64,000 nucleotides of DNA from Heligmosomoides polygyrus polygyrus (lineage: Eukaryota > Nematoda > Chromadorea > Rhabditida > Heligmosomidae), in the NCBI GenBank assembly GCA_947396885.1, contig OX377205.1, positions 59,368,969 through 59,432,968 of the forward strand, written 5' to 3'. Position numbers and translations under genes: made by a program. Every line of letters begins with the position of its first letter. Within the stretch, counting starts at the first letter, position 1. Under the pieces are notes generated by a model that saw only the letters and a program-made list of their open reading frames with translations, did not search any database and was not told the origin of the DNA. This document shows positions 21,681 through 32,689 of the stretch, piece after piece.

Positions 21681-23791
21681 TGTCGGGCCTATATGCATTG
21701 TTCAACTCTACTTAGATTTATAGATCGTAAGATAGAGCTTGAGCTGCTGATCTCAAATATATGTTTCTTTTTACAAGTACTTGATTTTTAAAAAAGTTAT
21801 TTAAAAAGGTTGACCTTTCCGGGATTTCCGTCGAATGAACAGAGGAACATGTCCGGTACTGTATGAGCTCTTGTCGAACTTCCCACGCTTCCTCACACGT
21901 TGACGTCCACCATTGCTCAAGAACTTCCTTTTGTAAATCTGGCTCAAGCGATCACCGAAATCAGTCAGACATTGATGATCTCCACCCTCCCTCTTAATGC
22001 GGTGGCCAATGAATGAATTGAACATTAGAATCTTTAAGGAAGCGGCAGCCCGTATCCGCCACGCATGTTATGAACGGGAATTTGTCCAAAGCATAGCAGG
22101 TTGAAATACAAGCTCAGCGGCATCTATCCTTGTCAATCGCGCTCATCGACTATCACTAAATTGATGGACGACGATTGCGAAGCATAACTTCGAGGATTCC
22201 TCTTGACCGTCGCCAGGAAGTCATCTGAATTGGTTATCGCTGTCTTCTCTCTACGTTGTGTTTCAACTTCGAGAATCGGATCACATGGTTCAGAGCGGTC
22301 AGCTAGCCCGAATGTGATAGATGTATTAGAAAACTTGCCACGTGACGTTCAGATGTATGTATAAGGCAAGCGGCGCTAGGAGATTATCGGCCTCTTCTTC
22401 GTGAAGCAAATTAAGTCGGCTGGAAAAGAGAACTCGTGATGCGATATCGCTCCAATGGACGCCGACCTTTTCCTCTTATGAGAACAGCTTCTGCAGCTCT
22501 TTGTTTTAGCTGTTCTGCTCTGTGTGATACTCAGAAAACGTCTGGCTACCATGCAGAGCAGAAACAGACGTTCGCAGAGGCCACCAGCACGGTGGCTTTT
22601 CACCCGACGTGACTGTGCTTATCGGAATAGAGCACAGACAAACAAAATCTTTACGAAAGGGGCGAAACAGGCGCTTCTTACGGCTTTGGGTGGAGATTTC
22701 CCTCGTAGGGTGCCATGTTTCTTAGTCCATTGCTGCTGTATAGGAAGCCTGCCGTTGTAGGGCCGAATTTTATACTCTCATGTGTATCTCGATGCTTCGA
22801 CATCGGAGGCTTTCAGATGTTATGCATCAGTTCCAGCAATACCTCTGGAATTCCACGTGCACTTACTGCAAGACAACCCAGGTGAGAGACTAAAATGATT
22901 GCTTGAGTATCCGAAGAGGGAGCGGACCTTTGCGCGCTCCTATCTATTTACAACACCATGTGGACAAATTCACTCTCAAAACAGGCAACTGACGATGCAT
23001 ATGCAGTCTATAAACTATTTATTCATTTGGACGAACGCATCTATCCTTGAGGCTGTCAATGGTCCCAGCGAAAGTCTACGGCGATAAGGTCCGGGAATAT
23101 CGATGAATCATGGAGCAGGTTGCAGTTGCGAAAGGCACGGACAGGCCTGTTTATCGATTAGTCCAGCAATCAATATTGGTGCTAGAAAGTTTGTTCAGGA
23201 CGTCAGCAGTAGAAGTCGGCGTTCTGTCTCCCGGGAACGAAGGTGTAGACAAATTAGAGATATGCGAACGGTACGGAGGCACCATCTAGTCGACCACGGC
23301 ACAAAACAATTGAGCAAGGAGATACGCAGTGAAAACAGAATAAAATATCCTTCAGGAAAAGAATCGCAGGCTGAACAGCAGCACCGGCAAACGAACGCGC
23401 ATCGTCGACTAACACTATACATCCGAGGGGCGATCAACGGCTTTGGACGTCACTGGGCAACCACGGCCGGGACCAGACCCACCAGGGTGGTCATCGACAA
23501 ATCGGAGATAAGGGATGTAGAGAACGCCTCCAACAAAAAATGCCTCGAGAAAATTTCTGGAAAGTTGCACTGGAAGATATGACCTTTACGCTTAGCGGAT
23601 AGAGTTCCTGGTCCTAGCTGTGTGGGTGGGATCATAGCCGCCTCTTGACCGCTCAGCCCTCGCACGTTTGGAGCTTATTTCAAAAACGTCGAAAATAGGA
23701 AGTTCGATATATGAGATGCATACAGAAGGTTGGATGGTATCCGACGCGCCCCAGTGACGCCCAATGTGATCAAAGAAACGGTGTCGCCTAT
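21681..23791. other. No supported gene; one long uncharacterised frame
   Basis: A 159-codon plus-strand frame (23103-23582) and an 80-codon minus-strand frame (23195-23437) overlap, and neither has a known motif. The plus frame is Arg/Ser/Gln-rich. Minus-strand 21801-22025 is basic. I cannot assign any of these. Confidence 0.35.
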
Positions 23792-24131
23792 TCAGCTAAG
23801 TAATCGGGCCAGCGTCTTGAACTTCTGTTCGAGCATCTCAACGCGAGTCTCCAGACGCATATGGTCCATCTTCAGCTGACGGTTGTCTTTCCGCAACTGA
23901 GCGTTCTGCTGCTGCAGCTGCTCCAGCTCCCATTTCAACTCATCGCGAGCCTGAAAGATACGACCATTCAGTGGTAGTACGCAAGCCTCGCAGTTGTGCT
24001 TTGAATTCAAACACACCTTGGTGGTGTCCTTCTCGAGCTTCGTCACCGTGCTCTCAACCATGAACGAGTCGAGTCGTAGAATTCGCTGAGCGGCTTTCAG
24101 TCGGAGTCCTTCGCCGAGGCTAAAGCACTCG
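23792..24131 (-). CDS. Last two exons of a coiled-coil protein
   Basis: The terminal exon is 23792-23950 (53 codons with stop) and the preceding exon is 24017-24131 (115 nt). They are separated by a 66-bp intron with donor AAG|GTGTGT and acceptor TATCTTTCAG, the nematode consensus. The intron length is a multiple of three, so the frame also runs through it. The end of the protein is a strong heptad-like coiled coil: DELKWELEQLQQQN, then RKDNRQLKMDHM, then LETRVEMLEQKF and LARLLS at the stop. There is no basic region, so it is not a bZIP by sequence. The upstream acceptor (GATTACCAG) is weaker and earlier exons were not found. The role is unknown; a dimerising or scaffold protein is the neutral reading. 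Confidence 0.55.
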
Positions 24132-25040
24132 CTGGTAATCGCGAAATTGAAGAAAACGCTTGTTGAAGCGCGACAGTATCTGCCTCCATCCCACATTCAT
24201 GCAAGAGAAGGCGAGGGTTCTCAAACCACAGGCAACGACGACTTATCAGGTGTTGGCCCTGACAATGACACTACTCATGTTTCTAGCGAATACGCAGCTT
24301 GAAAGCCCGTGAAGCATCTAGCATCTAGAACAAGGCAGATCCATTTCCTATGTGAGTGACACTGCTCTATCTGCAAGGCGCCGCAGGAGAAGGTCAGCTG
24401 TATACGAATTTTCAGTTGAAAAATGGCCAGAAGATGAACGAGACGATGACAACATCCCAACGCTCTGAATAGTGAGACAGGAGTTGTCTCGATCAAGGCT
24501 CCACAGGAGGTCCCGTAATCGTAGATGGGCACCGGCTGTCAAGGAAATGGAACCGCGCCCTTCTTTGGGTTGACCCTGAATAAGTCGTAAGAAACTTTTG
24601 GGTGCAAAAGCCATACTTTTGGGTGCAAATAAAAGTGGTAATACTCAGTTGGAGGATGTGACGTCATCGATGGAGACAGTACATACATCGCGCTAGCCGA
24701 AGCACGCCGCCGGGATAACATCGGTGTATGATGAGAAGAGTGAAATGCCATTGGATACGTTGGAAGCGACCCAAAGCGACCATAGGAGCACGAGAAAAGC
24801 TCGAGGCTCCTTATGTGTTCTCCACGTCATCATGGAGATCTTGCCCAAGAAGAAGGAGCGTTTTATAGGAGGGTGGGTGGAGGGCGACCCATACAGTGGG
24901 ACCGACGAGAATTTCTCGGACAATGGGTTGAGTCCGATTATACAGTCAGATACTTGCATTGTGGGGAATTTGAAAACTCCGGATATTCGTGATCTGGACG
25001 ATAATAATTTCCGCGGGAAGGATTTCGTATAACCCGAAAT
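24132..25040. other. Upstream part of the coiled-coil gene, exons not resolved
   Basis: Open frames occur on both strands (for example plus 24724-25029, 102 codons), but I could not find a phased exon that joins 24131. Contains no recognised repeat. Confidence 0.3.
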
Positions 25041-25227
25041 CGGACATATGGCCCCTGCTATACTCCCGCGGGAGCATCCGCGGAACGTCCGCGGGCCAAT
25101 GGTGCACGGCGGAGGCGGGCGTGGCGAGGCGCGGCGATTGGCCAGGTGAGGAGTCTCGGCGCGATTCCCGCCCTTCCGCGGATGCTCCCGCGGGAGTATA
25201 ACTCAGGCCTAACAGGGGCCATATCCG
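25041..25227. mobile_element. GC-rich palindromic MITE-like element
   Basis: A perfect 27-bp inverted repeat at 25059-25085 and 25174-25200 contains the self-complementary CTCCCGCGGGAG in each arm. It is flanked by a second pair, CATATGGCCCCTG (25045-25057) and CAGGGGCCATAT (25213-25224). The loop is GC-rich with GGCGGAGGCGGGCG. No coding content. It would fold into a long hairpin or a cruciform. It sits about 900 bp upstream of the coiled-coil exons. Confidence 0.7.
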
Positions 25228-25559
25228 AATGCTAGTTCATAGTCAAATGTCATGCAGCGCACGCTGTTGACCACATGGATCCACTGCCGACTCTAAACTG
25301 CTTTCAGTGCTTTCAAGGTGACACTTTTCAACGGTTCTGTGGTCAACTGCTTTACGTGGCCAGCAGTGCAGCCGATTGCACCGTCTCACCCAACAGATAT
25401 CACGTCAGATTCGTTCACATCGCACGCGTTGATTTCCAAGGGCCCGGTTATACAGAATTTGGCCAGCACTCAAAACGAGACCATCGATACAGAAGTTTCT
25501 GGCGTTCTGTGCTCACCATCAGATATGCTCTAACTAAACACTAGACGACGGAGAGCAAT

Positions 25560-26830
25560 TTCTCAGCACAAAGGAAGCAAGTAAGACCGTGTTGCTGCAG
25601 AAGATTGGGGAGGCACCCAACTACCGTCCTGGTGTCCGTGGCAGTAGTGGTAAGTAGTTCACCCGTGTAGTTCAGAGTAGGATCAGCAAAGCGCTAGACG
25701 AAGGTCAGCCATGCGAACACGCAAGATTTCGGAGAACAACCCAGCACAGAACATTGAGCGTCGTGCAGTGAACTGGAGGCCAACCTTCTACAACGACGTC
25801 GTTGCGGTTCGGCATGAGGATGCTATGCCCCCGAGGCTCTTCAGCGCCACCCTCGAAAGCGTCATGGGAGATCTGAATGGGAGGACATGTGAGTGAGGAT
25901 CAACAGCCAGCGAAACTCATCTGTCCATCAACAACATCGCCTTCGTAGGATTCAGCAATAGTCCAACATTTCCACGTAGACAGCATTATCTCGGTGTTGT
26001 TCGAAGTTATGAGCGCACCATCGCCGTTTTGCGGTGACATCGTGCTCATAACTTCGAACAACACCGAGATAATGCTTGCCGAAGTCCTTGCTCGAGTACG
26101 CATGTGGAAATGTTGGACTATTGCTGAATCCTACGAAGGCGATGTTGTTGATGGACAGATGAGTTTCTGATGCCCCAACAGAACGAGCAACTCCGAGTGC
26201 TCCAGCTGCGTGTAGCTAACCATAATTCAACATGGTCAACGACTTAGGGACGGTGCAGGGTGGGAGGAAACGAGCGGCTTGGGAAGTTTACAGGAGAGTC
26301 GAAGAAGTGGTAGAGGAAAAGAAGAAAAAGGTTTAGCTGCGTGGCACCTATTCGCTCACTAACGTAGCCTCGGAAACGTGAACTCTAGAAGGCGGATGAA
26401 CACGGGATCAGCGTCGAGCAGTTTAGAACAGAGAATGTGATGCTTGCAGTGACATGATGCACGCAAGTGAGAGAAGACTTCTAAGGTTCTGATCGTCGCA
26501 GACTTTCGAAGATCAGGAAGGCTGTAGCACGGGACAACTCGTCGAAAATTGGATGGGATTTGAATTGGATAATTGGATTCGCTCACGTGAAGCGCTTCGC
26601 TGACACCTGCAAGACAATGACCAGAGTCATCTGGATTCTATAGGTGCCAAAAGAATTCGAGGGCGCTCTGTACCGCAATAGGTAGAAATTCTCCATGAAA
26701 CCGTGAAGGAAATAGAAGCTGCTATTCAGGTCCCTCGAGCGAGGACGATTCAGTGGACCACTCTGACACGCGAGAGGATGAATGTAGTCGTTGTTGGCAC
26801 CCGCCCGAACAGTCCTACGATGTGAAAAAG
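25560..26830 (+). pseudogene. RTE retrotransposon relic with internal snap-back
   Basis: The segment parallels the RTE at 37300-38600. It starts with SKTVLL (near 25582), then RISKALDEGQPCEHA.F (25681-25732). A deletion removes the next part of the polymerase, and the sequence resumes at FYNDVV (25787-25806) and PRLFSATLESVMG (25831-25870). It then meets an inverted duplication before the FADD region (25913-26166) and continues as ECSSC (about 26196) and RKRAAW. The C-terminal part runs to ARTIQWTTLTRE near 26740-26775. Many stops. Clearly dead; older than the 35-38 kb copy. Confidence 0.75.
25913..26166. repeat. Inverted duplication inside the RTE relic
   Basis: The outer arms 25913-25975 and 26104-26166 are 63-bp reverse complements of each other. 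The inner arms 25984-26014 and 26044-26074 match over 31 bp. The right arm is in the normal RTE order (it encodes DIVLIT.NNTE, the region after the catalytic FAD). So the left arm is the extra, inverted copy, placed just before the FADD box. Confidence 0.85.
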
Positions 26831-27299
26831 GAGCAGTTACTGTTCGCGTGCTTCTCTTTTGAAACCGACCACAGCTGACATTTGTAGGATTGGCTACTGC
26901 TTTAGGGGTGTAACCAAATGCTGCGTTGAATTTGTAAGGCGGAAGTCAGCGCTGCGGCGATGAAATAAAATGGCATGCACTAGGCGAAGGAAGCTGACAA
27001 CATAAGAGGGCGGCGTGATGTCGCGGAGGTAAGACCGTCTCGATGCAAGAACGGCACTCATTGCTGCAGCTTGTGGGAGTTATGTGCTGAGTACCCTTCA
27101 AAACTTCCGTCAGAAACGATGTGCTCTCAATTACACGGGAGAAGGGATATGTGCTGGTATTTAGTTTCATATGGGACATGACTGCTCCAGGCACGTGACA
27201 CTTGATACGAAATTAATTTAACTGCAAAACCTGCTACCAGTTACAAGGGTTGTTCAAGTCCGTTCGATTATACGGTTGCTAAAACGTCAAAAGTAAGGC

Positions 27300-28590
27300 G
27301 CCATTTTTCTTCGAATTTTGAGAACAACAGCAACAGAGTTGCTGATGAGTCAGATATCGTAAGCCTCTCTCCATATCGAGGCGGATCGAATAAACCCGAC
27401 AGGATATCCGAAAACGCGTCACGTCAAGCCCTTTATTGTGGCGACCGGCGACAATAAGGAGCGCCCCCGAAAGAGAGGGAACTAATGGCTCATTGTAAGT
27501 AGAAGCTTAGCTCGTAGAAAGCGTAACAGGTGTGACGTTAAAATGGCGAAATGCAACTGCAGTTACCGTTCCTCCATTGTTCGCTCCAATTGAGTGCGGT
27601 AGTGGAGAGACGCCTTCTTAGCCAGCAGCGCGACCGGCTCCCATCTGATCGAATCCTGTAAAGCACATGCTCGTTTTGTCTGACTGAGCGAGGCCCATCG
27701 GTATGTCCCGCACAGGAAGGAAAAACATTCGACTGAGTCCGCTCGGCTCAGCTCCCTCTGCCCTTCTCATCGCGAAAGGGCGGATGTGATGCGCTCGCTA
27801 GGAGGTGTAAATTCTCGATTGCACCACAATCGGATTCTCGTCTACAGCTTACAGAGAGACAGGCGTTCAAAGAGGAGAGAGCTGCTACTTAGATTTTGGA
27901 GAACGCCAGCAAGCATTTCGAAGGGCGCAGTTTGTCCGGAAACAAGAGATAATGTCACTGCTACGGAGCTCTATGAGCTGGTGACCACTACTCTAGAGGG
28001 TTCGAAAGCGTTCAAGATCGGAACTGATTGGTGATTGTCCTGTGAACCGTTGCGCATCCTCCCTACTGCGGGCATGCTGCGTCCCCTTCAGCGCCTATGG
28101 ACATGAGCAAGCCGCGTTGCGCAGCAAAGCATTAGTTCATGTTAATGGACTGCCAACAATTGAAATCCTCCGTGCTTCTTCGGAAGGCAGTTGCAGTTAC
28201 TGCAGGGAAATTTTTGGGAAAAATTCAATTCAAACATTAAGCAGATACGAGGGCGACTGCAACAACAATAATGCAATACTTGAAGGACGAGATGTAGCGG
28301 CGTTCAGGCACTTGGACTACAGGAAGGAGGGTCTAGAAGGGGTAGCCGCAGTGCTTCATCCATCCCGCTCTGGGTGGCCTTCCCTCGCCACTTCTTTAAC
28401 TGATTCCACTGGATAAAGACCCACCTGATCTCCACCATGTAGCACGAACTCGACCTGATCAAGAAGCGCGTTCGTCTTGTCGAGAATCAATCCGTACGGG
28501 AAGCAGCAGACACCTTAAGGACAGATGCTCAACGGGTTGAACTGGAATTCAGAGACCTTCTGAGTTTGCCGACTCCAACGTGACAGAAAT
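27300..28590 (+). mobile_element. LTR retrotransposon leader and start of gag (relic)
   Basis: Near 27439 the sequence TGGCGACCGGCGACA resembles the primer-binding region seen just after the 5' LTR in BEL/Pao and some gypsy elements. At 28436 an ATG followed by an in-frame TAG opens HELDLIKKRVRLVENQS, with REAADTLR and RVELEFRDLLSLP, ending at a TGA near 28580. This is like the helical start of nematode gag proteins. No protease, RT or second LTR was found. LTR boundaries are not defined. Confidence 0.35.
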
Positions 28591-29670
28591 AATCTTAAGC
28601 AGGAGCTCGGCCAAGGGCGCCATCTGGACCGAGTCTCTATTCTCCTGGTGCTGACATCGTCCCCTCTACAGTGAATCTTTCAAGGTTCGGCACCATGCTA
28701 CTTATACAGCAAGCAAAAAGAAGATCACCATCTACATATCATACATGATACCTTTAGATATCCTAACGTGTCCAAATCGCAAATAGAGAGAGCACTCTCT
28801 CCTGGATCGTTGTCTTTTTTACAGATCCTTTGAGCTGTCGTTCATTGCGAGAAACGATCTCCTAATCATCGCCTCAATTTTGAGTTTTCTACCTTCTGGC
28901 CTACATCTATAGTTCTGGAAAGGCATTCCCTTGTTCGAAAAGGATGATCAAGATTCTCAACTTTTCGGAAAAAAAATCTCAAATATCCAGTATGAACAAG
29001 AATCTGCCGGCTCAGCTCACCGCAACAGTCCTGGTAACGCAGCGATTACTGCATCGGAACCGAGGACGAGACTCAGTGGGCAAGAACGGCAGGGATTTTC
29101 TCACCAACACAGCATCGGAATCTAGTTAGAGGTTCTGAGATCTTACTGCATTATGTGGGGCAGAAGAAGAAGCTCACTCATTGGTGCTCTTGGTTTCGAC
29201 GTCTCGTCAAAACACGCGGTGCATATGGAAGCCCTATTATTGCTCCACCTTTCTTGAATACCGGCCTTACTAGCAAGGAAAGAGACGCGTGAAGAGGAGA
29301 AGATCTAAGCAAAATAAGTGAGTTATGCAGGTTGAAGAAAATCTGAACGAGAGCTAGCCCCTCAAACAGCAGGAACTTCGCACGCAGCACTCGTGTGCGG
29401 TCTTTCATGGTCTTGTGCCCACGCACTTAACTGTAAAACCGAAGGAGCTCGAGCGCAGCACAGCGCAGGTGCAAAATATACGGGCAGTGTGCCGAGATCG
29501 CCCCCAGATGTCAGAGAAGGAGAAGAAGGGTGTACACTCTTGCGAAACAGCACCGGGTTTGATTGTTTAGAGATAGGATGAATACAGAACTTCAGCTTAA
29601 ACAGCGCATTCTACAAAAATGTCCATAGGTTTTTGTGCTGCCTCAGGGTAGGGTCCTCGAGAGGAAAACT
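28591..29670. other. No supported gene
   Basis: Two overlapping plus-strand frames near 28931-29129 have coding-like composition, but no motif or splice support was found. Confidence 0.35.
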
Positions 29671-30092
29671 TCATGAGGGCAGTGGGATGCCGGAAAAGTC
29701 ATCCGGCCGCCTACGGACTGTTTTGTTGCGAGAGCTGTGCTGACTGCAATGTTTTATTTAGTGGAAGCGGTGTGGATTTGGACGAAGTTATGGCTGTTTG
29801 AAGCTCCGCCTCGAAACGATTGAGAGTTTTTGAGCGCGCATGCTGTGTTTCTACAGCAAGTTTAAAAGAATTCAGTTACAGCCACCTTGAAGCAATTTCA
29901 GCTCCCAGAAAACTACGAGGCGCAATGTTTGCGGAGAACGTTAGTCGAACCACACCTTCATCCAAAACAGCTCGCATGATGTCCACAGGATTCAGAATGT
30001 GCACTTGGATGCTGGTCATTACGCTGGTTGGGAAGCTCAATGTCGGATCGCCTGGCAGTTTGCGTTGAAGTAGCATCAGCAGCTTGTCCGAT
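29671..30092 (-). CDS. Last two exons of an unrecognised gene
   Basis: Exon 29886-30092 (207 nt) has acceptor CTCACCTAG and donor TTCAAG|GTGGCT and ends in phase 2. Exon 29671-29743 has acceptor ACATTGCAG, adds the missing base to make Ser, then encodes 23 residues and a TGA. Phases agree exactly. The protein reads KLLMLLQRKLPGDP, then VMTSIQVHILNPVDIMRAVL, EGVVRLTFSANIAP and FLGAEIAS. The final exon is basic (NKTVRRRPDDF). The intron is 142 bp. Upstream exons may lie at 30.3-30.6 kb on the same strand, where open frames occur, but phase could not be checked. No family recognised; the composition is that of an ordinary folded protein. Confidence 0.5.
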
Positions 30093-32689
30093 CTAGGTGA
30101 GGTCGACATTTAATTTTTCGGCAAAGGTGTATAAGAAGTCGTTGCATTCATTGGCAACTGCTTTTCTGAGAAAAATGTCTGAAAACGATAACTTTCAGTG
30201 CATGTTTGAAGTCTTCTCTTGAACATAACGTGAAAACAATACAAATGAACAGAAATGGTTTGCAGGGAATGACGGATTGGTTCGATGTCGCACTTTCGTG
30301 AAACAAACAGGATTCCTTTTAAACTGCATCACTACCAACAATAGTTGTCAAAAAAGTTCAAGCCAACATGTTCATTTGGAAAGAAGCGACTGAAAGACTG
30401 CAATGATTTTTCTAGGAAGCTGTCAATTCCTGGTCGCCTCGGCTCATTCGTAGCCTTTTTTCTGGGTCTGAACCAAAAACGACCCATGTAGACCACATAG
30501 AGTTCGAATCCCATAGCAGTACACGAAGTCCTTTCTGAATCACACCTTCAGTTGCCTGTTGTATCAATTCTTCTGGCATTATAAATCGGTATCCCATAGA
30601 ACTCCGGCCGAAATTCGAAACGGAAAGTCAATTATCAGCAATCTCGTATCAATCCCGCATCAACCTACTGCGGCCCTAGGTGGCGACGAAAATTGGGCCT
30701 ATTCACCTTCGAGCAGATGACTGTTCCATGTGATGCTCTTCGCAATCGTAGATATAATAGTTAGATTCTGTTCGATAAACACCAGACATCAACAAGCAAA
30801 CAATTTTTACGAACAAAAGGCCATTCATCCAAAATTGCCTGCGGTGCGCCCGTACTCATTCATGATACATGTGAAGCACTATATACCCAAAAATTTCAGA
30901 TGGAGTGGTGAATACCAGTAAGGGTTTTCTTGTCAGTCCTATAGTGCGTTTATACTCATGATACACTCTATATTTGGCAGAACAGAATGGCACTGCAGAC
31001 GAATTGTTCAAGGCTAAACTGCGCACCTTTCCAGGAGCTTATAATAGCCGTTATTCAGCAACTGTCCACAGAGCTCATCCCAGTGCGGATGAACAGCTCG
31101 AAGTCGTCCCAACTGAAACGACGAACAACTGTTATTTCTCGATGCGTTACGTTAAAATGACACTCATGCAGCAAGCAGATCTAGGTATAAGGTGCAATAC
31201 GCCTCCGACTGTCTGTTAGCGAACCCCGGCTGCTTACATACCCGGGAGCGAGTGAAATAGAAATCACGGCTTGATGCGGAGTTCCTAAGTTATGACGCAG
31301 GGGCCTCGTGTCAGGGCGGCGGAAGGACGCCCGTGGACCAAGTTCTGCAGCGGTCGAACTTCGACAACGCTTTGTTTCGGCCGAATCAACGCAGGTCAAG
31401 GGTTAGAATTTCGTATTTGCAGCAATGGTCTCCGAGTCCCATGGAAGTTGAGACATGTGACATGGCCAATTTTGTCAATTTGCAGAGACTGAAGCAAATC
31501 CTATGGGGAAGAAAGAGTGAGAGGGTCATGGATGGGTGTAGGGAAATGCAGTAGCCAGCGAAGTTAGGCTCTTTGGGAAATGCTCGGGGCATACTGCAAT
31601 TGGGCTGAGGGACGACCTGCCTGAAAGCGGCGCGGACAAAAAAGCCGGACAGTGCCTGCGGAGCCAGTGTGAAAAGGTGAGGCTTTAGCTTCATGAAAAG
31701 CATAGAATTCTTTCTAGCTATCTAAGCCTTTTATCTGGAAATATAGAATTCTTCCCTTCGCCGCTCTCGGTTTTTGTTTTCAGATAGACGACGATCGGAT
31801 GGGAGACGAGCAAGAACCACAGCTCATATAAAAATATCGGCCGAGCAGACAGAACAGGCGGGAATGGTCACCCACGTCACATCGACTTCGCCCGATTCCG
31901 GATAGTGGACGACTACCACCAACATGTCCGAACCAGTGATCTGTATTTCCGCCTGAAGTCATGTCCAGGACCATGTCGATGAACTCGTGTTACGACAAAG
32001 GTGTTGAAGCAGTGCTGCGGCCCGTGGGGGGACGTCTAGGCGCGCGTCGGGGGAATCGAAACCCCGGGGTGAAAGGCGCCCGTAGGCGACGGGCGACCTT
32101 CCAAGTGGTAGCAGCGAGTGGTTCTGGCCGCCCGCGATCAGAACAGTCTCGCCTGCCGCACACCCTCCGGTGTTAAGCCTCAGCCGGGCATCGGCATCGC
32201 GATTCAGATAGAACCAGGAGCAATAGTTTACATCGCGATACCCGCAGCTCTGCGATGAGCCAATCAGCCCTCGCCGTGGATGCGATGATGACCAGCTGGG
32301 GACCTAGAGGTCGATCAGATTTGGGGTTTGGGGTAGAGGGCTAGGAGGCTCAGACGGCTAGTGGTAGCAGACCAAAGATTCGGACAGATTGAGCTCTTTC
32401 GAGCTCCACTGAATGAGCCAGAAAACGATACTGCCTCAACAACCCTTGGGGCGAATTTTTCGGGCGTTGCTTATTCTTCGTTGAATATCGGTTTTTATTT
32501 GTATGGGGATTAACTGCAAAACATGCTTCCAGGTTGAAATTGCACGAAGAATAACATTAGATAGACGAGACACCTTCTCTTGGAAATAAATTATGATCTT
32601 TCGGTACTCATTAAGTGAGGAAATGAAGCGCCTTGGAAGGCGCGATGCTGAAAGAAGATGTCTCGTAAACGGGGATATATCGAGGTATT
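30093..32689. other. Unassigned; GC-rich patch at 31.98-32.3 kb
   Basis: Minus-strand frames at 30332-30597 could be exons of the gene above. A GC-rich patch holds a 7-bp-stem hairpin, CGCCCGT/ACGGGCG, at 32077-32095. It may be the 5' region of an element, but I could not link it to the LINE starting at 32690. Confidence 0.3.

Noticed and set aside
23792..23950. bZIP or TSC22-type transcription factor
   Set aside because: Heptads are clear, but there is no basic region and no TSC box in the preceding exon. Left as a coiled coil.
30332..30597. Minus-strand frames as a mariner transposase or as exons of the 29.7-30.1 kb gene
   Set aside because: No transposase motif lines up, and neither acceptor nor donor gives the phase required by the exon starting at 30092.
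31980..32300. GC-rich patch as the 5' untranslated region of CR1-like copy B
   Set aside because: There is a 400-bp AT-rich gap to the first recognisable LINE codon and no similarity to the RTE 5' end, so the link is unsupported.
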